DNA of 64,000 nt, from assembly GCA_963719275.1 (NCBI GenBank), contig CAVRBT010000004.1, positions 620,001-684,000 of the forward strand, given 5' to 3'. The DNA is from AC-32 sp963719275. GTDB lineage: Bacteria; Actinomycetota; Thermoleophilia; Gaiellales; Gaiellaceae. A program made the position numbers and the translations under genes. The notes beneath the pieces are model-generated. The model had not been told where the DNA came from, ran no database searches, and saw only the letters and a program-made list of their open reading frames with translations. Shown here piece by piece: positions 57,664 through 64,000 of this stretch; within the stretch, counting starts at the first letter, position 1; the number at the start of each line of letters is the position of its first letter.

Positions 57664-58771
57664 CCCGGACCTTCGCCGCCCCGTTCGGTGGGGCGTCGCC
57701 GTGGGAGCCGCTGCCGCGATGTTCGTGACGACCTCGGCCGCGCTTGCGGGCTTCTCCTCGCTTGCCTCGGGCGGCGGCGGGACCCTCTCGACGAAGCGGA
57801 TCTTCCCCGGCGCGCGGTCAGCGTGGACGTGGGACGTGCGCGACGCTTCCGGCGGCGGGGCCGAGGCGAATAGCTCGGACGCACTCTCGTACGCCGACGG
57901 GATCATCAGGACGACGAAGAGCTGGTCGAGTGCGTTCTCGACGACGCGGTTCGACGACTTCGACGTCGGCGGCAGCCTGCCCGCCGGGGTTGCCGTCTCC
58001 AGCTCGACCTTCAACTTCACGTTCGCGCCGACGCGCTCAAACGAAAACGCCTGCTTCTACGTCGAGGTGCGGCGCGCGTCCACGAACGCGCTGCTCGGCA
58101 CGCACGGCAGCGCGGGGTCGCCCTCAGGGTGCGCCAACGGCGGCGCGACCGTGGCGGCCACCGTCTCGGTGTCGAGCGAGGTCACGAGCACGGACATCGC
58201 CAACGACCTGCGCCTCCGGGTCTACGCCACCAGCAGCAAGAACCGCCCGATCGAAGTCGACCTTGCGAGCCTTAGCGTCACCACGCCGTGGTTCACCTCC
58301 GCGCTGTTCGAGAATCGCTGGGACGACGAGGCGAACGCCACGTCTACGGTGACCCTCTGGCCGCTTGTCGCCACCGATGGGACGGCGTACACGACGGTCG
58401 GCAATTTCGCGACCACGTTCAGCGCCACGCGGTACGTGAAGTTCACGGCGAACCAGGTGGTGCCAACCGGCGCCGCGATCTCGAGCCCGCAGGTGCAGTT
58501 CGCCTACAAGTCGGCGACAGCCGGCGACACGACGTGCTGGTACTTCGAGGTCTACAGCGGCGCGACGCTGATCGGCACGCACGGGAGCTCAGGCAGCCCG
58601 GTCTCCTGCAACGCCACCACGAGCTACGTGACGGACACGGTGTCGATACCGGAGGTGGACACCGTCGCGGAGGCGAACGGCCTCGTCCTGAAGGCCTACA
58701 TGCGGAACTCCGGCTCGCGCAAGGCGAGCATCGAACTCGTGCAGGTCGACCTGAGCTATTACCTCGATTGA
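57638..58771 (+). CDS. secreted protein with a duplicated ~150-residue domain
   Basis: A 377-residue exported protein from ATG 57638 (GAGGGA upstream). The signal is RRPVRWGVAVGAAAAMFVTT and on. The mature protein has two related halves. Half 1: FSTTRFDDFDVGGSLPAGVA, FNFTFAPTRSNENACFYVEV, TNALLGTHGSAGSPSGC. Half 2: FSATRYVKFTANQVVPTGAA, VQFAYKSATAGDTTCWYFEV, GATLIGTHGSSGSPVSC. Each half has a Cys pair and a closing region ending in a strand such as SIELVQVDLSYYLD. No recognised family; it is beta-rich, probably surface or matrix located and cleaved by the adjacent SipW. It is followed by a related secreted gene. Confidence 0.8.
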   Translation: MRFGRRAPDPDLRRPVRWGVAVGAAAAMFVTTSAALAGFSSLASGGGGTLSTKRIFPGARSAWTWDVRDASGGGAEANSSDALSYADGIIRTTKSWSSAFSTTRFDDFDVGGSLPAGVAVSSSTFNFTFAPTRSNENACFYVEVRRASTNALLGTHGSAGSPSGCANGGATVAATVSVSSEVTSTDIANDLRLRVYATSSKNRPIEVDLASLSVTTPWFTSALFENRWDDEANATSTVTLWPLVATDGTAYTTVGNFATTFSATRYVKFTANQVVPTGAAISSPQVQFAYKSATAGDTTCWYFEVYSGATLIGTHGSSGSPVSCNATTSYVTDTVSIPEVDTVAEANGLVLKAYMRNSGSRKASIELVQVDLSYYLD

Positions 58772-58772
58772 G

Positions 58773-59321
58773 ATGAGCCTCCGGCGCGTCCTCTCCGTCG
58801 TTCCGGCGCTTGCGCTGTCGGCGGCGACGCTCGCCATCGGGACCGCGGCCGCGACCGCGACCTCGCGGCCGGCGCCCGGGCACCACTCGCTGCGGCTCGT
58901 GGCGAAGCCCGGGCGGATCGCGCCGGCGCGCTTGCTCGCGCCCGGCGATCGCGTCGAACGGCTGGTCGAGCTTCGCGCTCGCGGACGGGGGCGGTTCGCA
59001 GCCGTGTACTTCGTCCGCCGCGCCCGCCACAGGTCCCGGCTCGACGCCGACCGCGTGCAAGGTCTGCGGGTCGAGCTGCGCAGCTGCCCGCGGCGGTGGA
59101 AGCGCCGCGGGGCGGTGTTCACATGCAAGCGCAGCCGGGTGATCCTGGCTCGGCGGCCGCTCGTCGGCCGGACGCGTCTGAAACGCCTGCGGCTCGCGGG
59201 TGGGCAGACGGTGCACTTGAGGCTCGTGGTCACACTGCCGCGCGGCTCGGCAGGTTCACTCTCAGGCCAGACGACCACCGCGGTCTACTCGTTCCGCGGC
59301 GTCCGGGCCAAGCGCCGCTAG
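58773..59321 (+). CDS. secreted TasA-related basic protein
   Basis: A 182-residue exported protein with signal RRVLSVVPALALSAATLAIG and a basic mature part. Its last strand pair, VHLRLVVTLPRGSAGSLSGQ and TTTAVYSFRG, repeats the pattern at the end of the TasA-like protein (LRVTLTLPSGAPNTLQNQSS, TITYAFTG), and RLLAPGDRVERLVELRARGR matches its LAPGDTIQRSVDLTNSG motif. It therefore appears to be a diverged, Arg-rich TasA-fold paralogue. A Cys pair (RSCPRRW, FTCKRS) is kept. It starts one base after the previous stop, so all four genes form one operon. Confidence 0.75.
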   Translation: MSLRRVLSVVPALALSAATLAIGTAAATATSRPAPGHHSLRLVAKPGRIAPARLLAPGDRVERLVELRARGRGRFAAVYFVRRARHRSRLDADRVQGLRVELRSCPRRWKRRGAVFTCKRSRVILARRPLVGRTRLKRLRLAGGQTVHLRLVVTLPRGSAGSLSGQTTTAVYSFRGVRAKRR

Positions 59322-59400
59322 ACCCCTGGCGCCCCTCGCGGGCCGGCGGCAGGTCAGGACGCAAGCCGGGATCCGGAGCGCGGCATTACACTGCCCGGCC

Positions 59401-59608
59401 GTGCGCGCGCTCGTGCTCGGATTCGCGGCGCTATGGCGCAGGTCAAGACGAACCAGACCGGGAAGTATCTGGTCAAGCTGCGCCCCGGCAAGTACGCCGT
59501 CACGCGCCGGCGCTGCGACCTGCCCAGCGGCTGACACCACAGCTCGTCCACGTGCCCCGCGGGCGTGTCAAGCGGGTCGACTTCCACCTGTACACCGGCG
59601 TTCAGTAG
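59401..59608 (+). pseudogene. decayed fragment of a secreted carboxypeptidase-regulatory-type repeat protein
   Basis: Three short pieces in different frames make sense together: a hydrophobic start (RALVLGFAAL, GTG 59401), then VKTNQTGKYLVKLRPGKYAV (from 59433) and LTPQLVHVPRGRVKRVDFHL with YTGVQ and a stop at 59608. Together they resemble a small secreted Ig-like protein whose single repeat ends GKY and DF-Y-TG. Two frame breaks make it non-functional as read. It lies between the TasA-like operon and dprA. Confidence 0.5.
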
Positions 59609-59628
59609 TTGTCGGCAAGCGCGGCGGT

Positions 59629-60615
59629 CTACGGCCTCACCCCCCGGTACACGCCTTCGGCTTCGGTCACCGCGCCTGCGAGCTCGAGCTCGGCGAGCGC
59701 CGTCGCGACCGCGGCCGCGTCCAGCCCGGTTCCGCGAACGAGCTCGTCGACACCCGCCGCGGCGGCGGCCAACACGTCGAGCACTCGCGTTGCGTCGCCG
59801 TCCAGCTCGAGCGGCGGCGGCTCGGGAGCTTCGACTCCGAGCGCTTCGAAGACGTCGGTCGCGGCCGTAAGGGGCGTCGCTCCGAGACGGAGCAGCGCGT
59901 TCGTCCCGCTCGAGAGGGTGCTCGTGATCTCACCCGGGACGGCGAAGACCTCGCGCCCTGCCTCCAACGCGAAGTCGGCGGTGATCAGGGCACCGCTGCG
60001 CTCACGCGCCTCCACGACGACGGTCGCGGCCGCGAGTGCCGCAATCACGCGGTTTCGAGCGGGGAAGCGCCACGGCGCCGGCTCGACCCCCGGTGCGTAT
60101 TCGGAGACGACGAGGCCGCGGTCGCAGATGCGCGCGGCCAGCTGCGCGTGCGCTGCCGGGTAGTCGCGGTCGATCCCGCAGCCGAGCACCGCGACGGTTG
60201 TCCCGCCCGCGTCGAGGGCGCCTCGGTGTGCCTCACCGTCGATGCCGCGGGCGAGGCCGCTGACGACCACCAGGCCCACACCGGCGAGATCACGGGCCAG
60301 TAGCCGGGCAACCTGCGATCCGTACGCCGAGCACGCCCGAGCCCCGACGATCGCCACGGCCGGGCGACAGAGCACGCCGAGCTCGGCTGACGCGCGCACG
60401 AACAGCCCGGGCGGCGGATCGTGCAGCTCCCGCAGAAGCGGCGGGTACTCGGGCTCGCTGCGACCGACGAAGCGGAGGTTCCGCCGGGCGAGCGACGCTC
60501 GGTACTCGCTCTCGTCGAAGGCGCGCCGGAAGCGGTCGAAGCTGCGCCGGCGAGGCTCCTCGACGAGGTGGGCGCCGGTCTCGGCCGCGAACGCCGCCAG
60601 CGCAAGGTCGCTCAC
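59629..60615 (-). CDS. dprA: DNA-processing protein A (DprA/Smf)
   Basis: A 328-residue protein that loads RecA on incoming single strands in transformation. It has a short helical N-terminus, the Rossmann core VAIVGARACSAYGSQVARLL, VVVSGLARGIDGEAHRGALD, TVAVLGCGIDRDYPAAHAQL, FPARNRVIAALAAATVVVEA and SGALITADFALEAGREVFAV, and a C-terminal winged helix (about 262-328) with DELVRGTGLDAAAVATAL. Complete. Its ATG overlaps the comM stop by four bases. Confidence 0.96.
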   Translation of the reverse strand: MSDLALAAFAAETGAHLVEEPRRRSFDRFRRAFDESEYRASLARRNLRFVGRSEPEYPPLLRELHDPPPGLFVRASAELGVLCRPAVAIVGARACSAYGSQVARLLARDLAGVGLVVVSGLARGIDGEAHRGALDAGGTTVAVLGCGIDRDYPAAHAQLAARICDRGLVVSEYAPGVEPAPWRFPARNRVIAALAAATVVVEARERSGALITADFALEAGREVFAVPGEITSTLSSGTNALLRLGATPLTAATDVFEALGVEAPEPPPLELDGDATRVLDVLAAAAAGVDELVRGTGLDAAAVATALAELELAGAVTEAEGVYRGVRP

Positions 60616-62105
60616 GGCGTTCCCAGCTCCGTCGGCGAGCGGTAGGACAACGCCTCCGCGACGTGCTCGGGCGCCACCGCTTCGGCGCCGGCGAGCAGCG
60701 CCGCAGTTCGGGCGACCCGCGCGACGCGCGCCCGCCCGCGGGCCGAGAGCGGCAGCCGCTCCACCGCCCGTGAGAGCAGCTCGTTCGCGGGCTTCGTTCG
60801 CTGCAGCGGCTCGCCCCGGGCTTGCTCGCGTGCGGTCGACACCCGCAGCCGCACGGGCTCCGACGCCTCTCCCGGCGCTCCCTCGAGCTCACGTGCACGC
60901 GGGCGCGGCGCAGTGACCACAAGGTCGAAGCGGTCGAGCAGGGCGCGCGAGAGCTTGTCGCGGTACGCGGCGAGCCGCGCGGCCGAGCACGAGCATTCGG
61001 CCGCCGGATCGCCACGCGCGCCGCACGGACAGAGATTCATCGTCGCCACCAGTTGGAAGCGCGCGGGGAAGACGATCCTTCCGCCGACCCGCGCGATCGA
61101 GACGGCGCCGTCCTCGAGCGGCTGGCGCAGCGCCTCCAGAGCGTTGCGCGGGAACTCCGCGAGCTCGTCGAGGAAGAGCACGCCGCGGTGAGCGAGGCTT
61201 GCCTCACCGGGTCTCGGCGACGGCCCGCCGCCGACGATCGCCGAGACCGAGGCCGTGTGGTGTGGCGCACGGAACGGCGGCACGGTGACGAGCGGCCGGC
61301 CGGGCGGAAGCAGCCCGGCGACGGAGTGGATGCGCGTGACCTCCAGCGCCTCCTCGGACGGAAGGCGCGGCAGGATCCCGGGCAGCCGGCGGGCGAGCAT
61401 CGTCTTGCCGGTGCCCGGCGGGCCGCCGAGCAGCAGGTTGTGGCCGCCCGCGGCCGCGAGCTCGAGCGCTCGCCGCGCGCGCTCCTGGCCGCGCACGTCG
61501 GCGAGGTCCGGCACCGGCGGCCCGGAGCCGTTCCCATTCGAGACGACGAGCGAGTCCGGCGGAGGCGGCTGCCACTCGCCGCGCAGGTAGGCGACCGCCT
61601 CCGCCAGGTGGTGCACCGGCACGGGCTCGACCCCGGCCAGAGCGACCTCTGCGGCGGACTCGGCCGCGCAGAGCAGATGCGACAGACCGGCCTGTCGCGC
61701 GCCCTCCGCCGCCGCCAGGACGCCGCCCACCGGTCGCAGCCGCCCGTCAAGCGCCAGCTCGCCGACCGCCGCGTGACCGCCGAGCGCTTCGGGCGGCACC
61801 TGCCGCGAGGCCGCCAGCACGGCCAGCGCGATCGGGAGGTCGAAGCCGGACCCTTCCTTCCGGAGCTCGGCAGGCGCGAGGTTGACGGTGATCCGCCGAA
61901 CCGGCCACTCGAGCTCGGCGGACGCAATCCCGGACCGGACGCGCTCCTTCGCCTCCTGGCAGGCGCGATCGGCCAGGCCGACGATCGCGAAGCCCGGAAC
62001 GCCGAGCTGGAGGTGCGCCTCGACCTCGACCCGGCGTGCGTCGAGTCCGACCAACGCGTGCGTGACCGTCCGTGCGAGCACCCTCGCCACGCTAGAGACC
62101 GCCAT
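60612..62105 (-). CDS. comM: ComM-type Mg-chelatase-like AAA ATPase (YifB)
   Basis: A 497-residue protein acting as a helicase for branch migration in natural transformation. The N-terminal ChlI-like part (1-160) has VPGFAIVGLADRACQEAKER and NLAPAELRKEGSGFDLPIAL; the AAA domain has Walker A GGPPGTGKTMLARRLPGILP, Walker B GVLFLDELAEFPRNALEALR and a zinc-type cluster CPCGARGDPAAECSCS. The lid/helical C-terminal part ends SARGRARVARVARTAALLAG. Full length. It is between GerW-like and dprA, overlapping dprA. Confidence 0.96.
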   Translation of the reverse strand: MAVSSVARVLARTVTHALVGLDARRVEVEAHLQLGVPGFAIVGLADRACQEAKERVRSGIASAELEWPVRRITVNLAPAELRKEGSGFDLPIALAVLAASRQVPPEALGGHAAVGELALDGRLRPVGGVLAAAEGARQAGLSHLLCAAESAAEVALAGVEPVPVHHLAEAVAYLRGEWQPPPPDSLVVSNGNGSGPPVPDLADVRGQERARRALELAAAGGHNLLLGGPPGTGKTMLARRLPGILPRLPSEEALEVTRIHSVAGLLPPGRPLVTVPPFRAPHHTASVSAIVGGGPSPRPGEASLAHRGVLFLDELAEFPRNALEALRQPLEDGAVSIARVGGRIVFPARFQLVATMNLCPCGARGDPAAECSCSAARLAAYRDKLSRALLDRFDLVVTAPRPRARELEGAPGEASEPVRLRVSTAREQARGEPLQRTKPANELLSRAVERLPLSARGRARVARVARTAALLAGAEAVAPEHVAEALSYRSPTELGTP

Positions 62106-62222
62106 GTCACGCGTGAGTGACGGGGTTGTGCCGAAAGTGTGACTTCAGGCCGCTCCGGCGCCTGACGCACCACAGCGGGCTAGCTCTAGACTCCACATGG
62201 TCGTCTGCCCAAGGAGTCTGCG

Positions 62223-62594
62223 ATGGCGGTGAAGGCATCCGAGCGCTCGGAGATGGTGACGGAGCTTCTCGAGCGGATCGGCGAGGCGGTTGGCCAAAAA
62301 GCTCAGGTCTCCACCATCTTCGGCGAGCCCGTCGAGCGAGCACACGTGACGGTGATCCCGGTCGCAAAGGCTCGGTTCGGGTTCGGTGGAGGTGGCGGCT
62401 CGGGTGCTCGAGGCGAGCGCGACCAAGGCTCGGGCGGCGGCGGAGGCGGTGGTGCGGTCGTCAGCCCAGTCGGCTACATCGAGGTACGCGACGACGGCGC
62501 CGAGTTCAAGCGAATTCTGACTCGGACAGACGTGGTCGCACTGGCGGCAGCAGCCTCGGTGGCAGCGTTCGCGCTCAAGCGCTTGCTCGACTGA
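62223..62594 (+). CDS. GerW/YtfJ-family protein
   Basis: A 123-residue protein of the YtfJ (GerW) family. Its N-terminal helix region has SERSEMVTELLERIGEAVGQ, then the conserved VSTIFGEPVERAHVTVIPVA and KARFGFGGGGGSG, followed by a Gly-rich segment, the strand VSPVGYIEVRDDGAEFKRI and a C-terminal hydrophobic stretch VVALAAAASVAAFALKRLL. In Bacillus it is needed for spore germination; non-sporulating actinobacteria also have it, so the role here is unknown. It is the only plus-strand gene in the comM region. Confidence 0.88.
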   Translation: MAVKASERSEMVTELLERIGEAVGQKAQVSTIFGEPVERAHVTVIPVAKARFGFGGGGGSGARGERDQGSGGGGGGGAVVSPVGYIEVRDDGAEFKRILTRTDVVALAAAASVAAFALKRLLD

Positions 62595-62624
62595 GGCGAG
62601 AGCAATGTCGCCGCGCGCGTGAGA

Positions 62625-63743
62625 TCACTCGGGCGCGCGCGCCACGAGCACGTCCTCGAAGAACTCACCTGCCCGCCGCCCGGTGCGCCGGTTGACGTGC
62701 CGCCGATACCGCTCCTCCAGCCGCAATCCGGCAAGCTCGAGGATCTCCGGATACAGCTCACGCCGGTCATTGATCACGATCACGACTGGCGCACCCGGCC
62801 GCAGCGCGAGCCGGACGTTGGCGAAGACCGCCGCCACACCGTCGAGGTACGACCGCAGCGCTGCTCGCGACGAGCCCTTGCCGAGCTCGAGCTCGCGGCA
62901 CTCCTCGAGCCCCAGTAGCTCGTAGGCGTAGCGGTGCTGCTCGTGGTAGTCGATCAGCCCCGGGTAGGGCGGCGAGGTGACGACGCCGTCGAACTCACCG
63001 CCGAAGTCGAGCTCGCGCGCGTCGCCGTGCAGCACGAGAGCCTCACGCCCCCGCGCGCGCACGCGCGCGAACTCCCGCACTCGCGCGAGCGTGTCGAGCG
63101 AGTAGCGCCGCAGGAACCGGCGCGCCTCGCCGACCGGCCGGCACTCGCGCCGGTGCTTGTGGCACCAGTACGGCGTCCGCTGCGGCGTCCGCGGGAAGTC
63201 CAGGTCGAAGTGGGTCGTCCGCCTGGCCGACCGCGCCGCCCGCGCGAGCACGACGCGCAGAACGTCCGTGTGCTCGTAGGCCCCCACGAGGCCGCGGAAG
63301 AAGAGCAGCTCCGCGGCGGCCTTCGGCGCGTACCAGTCGCGCACGAACCTCGACCGCGGCCCGGTCGGCCGTGCGAGCTCGAAGCGGTCGAGCCGCGCGA
63401 GGGCGTCGCGCAGCTCCGACTCGAGCACGAACGGGTTGTACTCGCGCGTCTTCACGCGCATCAGCAGGCAGTTGAACGGCGCCACGTCGGCGCCGCACGC
63501 GTCGTAGCCGGACTCGAGCGCCTGCACCAGCGTCGTGCCGGAACCGGCGAACGGATCGAGGACGCGACCGCCGCCGGGCAGGTGGCGCTCGAGCAGCGCC
63601 TCCACGAGCTGTGGGATGAACTTGCCGAGGTACGGGTGGAGCCGGTGGACGTGCTTCGTCCGCTCGCGTTCGGGCAGCTCGCGCTCCGACCAGGAGAGGT
63701 CGAGATCGATCCGGCGATAGAGCGCGTCCTGGGTCGAGGCCAC
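62625..63743 (-). CDS. orphan DNA methyltransferase (N4/N6)
   Basis: A 372-residue class I DNA methyltransferase. The SAM motif LDPFAGSGTTLVQA (62-75) precedes the catalytic motif TSPPYPGLIDY (about residue 251), the order seen in alpha/gamma-type enzymes; SPPY favours N4-cytosine or N6-adenine methylation. A middle region (about 100-230) with CHKHRREC and many Arg is probably the target recognition domain. No restriction enzyme or specificity subunit is adjacent, so it is an orphan. It lies 25 bases after yraN in the competence block, an unusual place. Confidence 0.87.
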   Translation of the reverse strand: MASTQDALYRRIDLDLSWSERELPERERTKHVHRLHPYLGKFIPQLVEALLERHLPGGGRVLDPFAGSGTTLVQALESGYDACGADVAPFNCLLMRVKTREYNPFVLESELRDALARLDRFELARPTGPRSRFVRDWYAPKAAAELLFFRGLVGAYEHTDVLRVVLARAARSARRTTHFDLDFPRTPQRTPYWCHKHRRECRPVGEARRFLRRYSLDTLARVREFARVRARGREALVLHGDARELDFGGEFDGVVTSPPYPGLIDYHEQHRYAYELLGLEECRELELGKGSSRAALRSYLDGVAAVFANVRLALRPGAPVVIVINDRRELYPEILELAGLRLEERYRRHVNRRTGRRAGEFFEDVLVARAPE

Positions 63744-63768
63744 GGCCCCGCCCGGTTCGACAACGCGC

Positions 63769-64000
63769 TTAGAACGCCTGCCTCACACAGTCGAGGCGGC
63801 CGTCGCGGACCGCGACGACGTCGAAGCGAGCCTCGAGCCCGACTGCCTCCGGGTGAGCGGCGAGCCAAGCCTCCGCGGCTCGCCGGAGGCGGCGCTGTTT
63901 CTCCGGCCCGACCATCTCGAGCGGATCGCCGACGCGATCGCCGCTCTTCGACTTCACCTCCACGAACGCGAGCGAGCGCCCGCGGCGCACCACGAGATCG
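63769..64000 (-). CDS. yraN: YraN-family (UPF0102) nuclease-like protein, partial
   Basis: The C-terminal 76 residues of a UPF0102 protein are visible; the start is beyond the window. LAFVEVKSKSGDRVGDP carries the Glu-x-Lys of the PD-(D/E)xK nuclease-like fold, followed by EMVGPEKQRRLRRAAEAWLA and ARFDVVAVRDGRLDCVRQAF. It is the usual companion of rnhB, comM and dprA. The stop at 63769 is 25 bases before the methyltransferase start. Confidence 0.93.
   Translation of the reverse strand, partial: DLVVRRGRSLAFVEVKSKSGDRVGDPLEMVGPEKQRRLRRAAEAWLAAHPEAVGLEARFDVVAVRDGRLDCVRQAF

Noticed and set aside
54640..58020. 1126-codon minus-strand reading
   Set aside because: Only its last 239 codons (the ABC ATPase) are real; the rest is antisense to the SipW/TasA operon.

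Overview
The window is GC-rich with strong actinobacterial codon bias and frequent GTG starts. Gene content suggests a high-GC actinobacterium, plausibly class Thermoleophilia (Gaiellales/Solirubrobacterales type): a FliA/WhiG sigma factor, a yraN/comM/dprA competence block, a GerW-type protein, SipW/TasA-type secreted proteins, many small two-helix proteins and a leucine-type catabolic gene set. The taxonomic placement is inference from gene style; no marker gene here settles it.

Layout. (1) 1-790: end of a sigma factor gene, a small membrane protein and tRNA-Trp(CCA), with tandem GTGAC-N-GTCAC palindromes between them. (2) About 744-6885: a 6.1 kb integrative element inserted in the 3' end of tRNA-Trp, bounded by 44-bp direct repeats with one mismatch. 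It carries a tyrosine integrase that appears to have lost its first catalytic Arg, a frameshifted release-factor-like gene, a HicB/HicA toxin-antitoxin pair, an IS110-family element with a structured upstream region that is a candidate bridge RNA, an excisionase-like HTH protein, a frameshifted membrane-anchored protein and a divergent GntR regulator with a palindromic operator. (3) 6.9-14 kb: a truncated nucleotide-cyclase domain, a DivIVA-domain coiled-coil protein, then a leftward signalling operon CheB, CheR-PAS, PAS histidine kinase, OmpR-type regulator, followed by a STAS protein and a Cys-less thioredoxin-like protein. (4) 14-30 kb: acyl-CoA metabolism (methylcrotonyl-CoA-type carboxylase beta and alpha subunits, methylglutaconyl-CoA-hydratase-like enzyme, a frameshifted acyl-CoA dehydrogenase) interleaved with an MMPL transporter carrying a very long coiled coil, a DapA-family/FAD-oxidoreductase pair, SCP2, MFS, a flavoprotein and PepA. 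(5) 30-39 kb: a copper-related region with two CtaG-like proteins, a His-rich lipoprotein, YcnI, a CopC-CopD fusion, further membrane proteins and a lysyl-oxidase-like protein. (6) 39-56 kb: GH13 enzyme, persulfide-dioxygenase/rhodanese protein, a cyclase-AAA-TPR regulator, threonine ammonia-lyase, MeaB, MFS, HisC, cupin, three-subunit PntAA/PntAB/PntB transhydrogenase, ABC exporter and an ornithine-cyclodeaminase-family enzyme. (7) 56-59.6 kb: a SipW signal peptidase with TasA-like and duplicated-domain secreted proteins. (8) 59.6-64 kb: DprA, ComM, GerW-like protein, an orphan DNA methyltransferase and partial YraN.

How the parts work together. The signalling operon looks like a receptor-less chemosensory-type pathway in which CheB and CheR feed a PAS kinase and OmpR regulator. 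The copper region combines proteins for delivering copper to cytochrome oxidase (CtaG), periplasmic copper binding (YcnI, CopC) and a likely copper enzyme (lysyl oxidase). The SipW cluster is a self-contained secretion unit: dedicated peptidase plus substrates. Four genes (near 2.2, 6.05, 29.38 and 35.55 kb) each become a full-length family member if one single-base indel is corrected, so assembly error and true pseudogenisation must be separated before they are called broken. The strongest candidates for further study are the IS110 element with its putative guide RNA, the disabled-looking tRNA-Trp element that hosts it, the coiled-coil MMPL protein, the His1-type copper proteins and the SipW/TasA locus.
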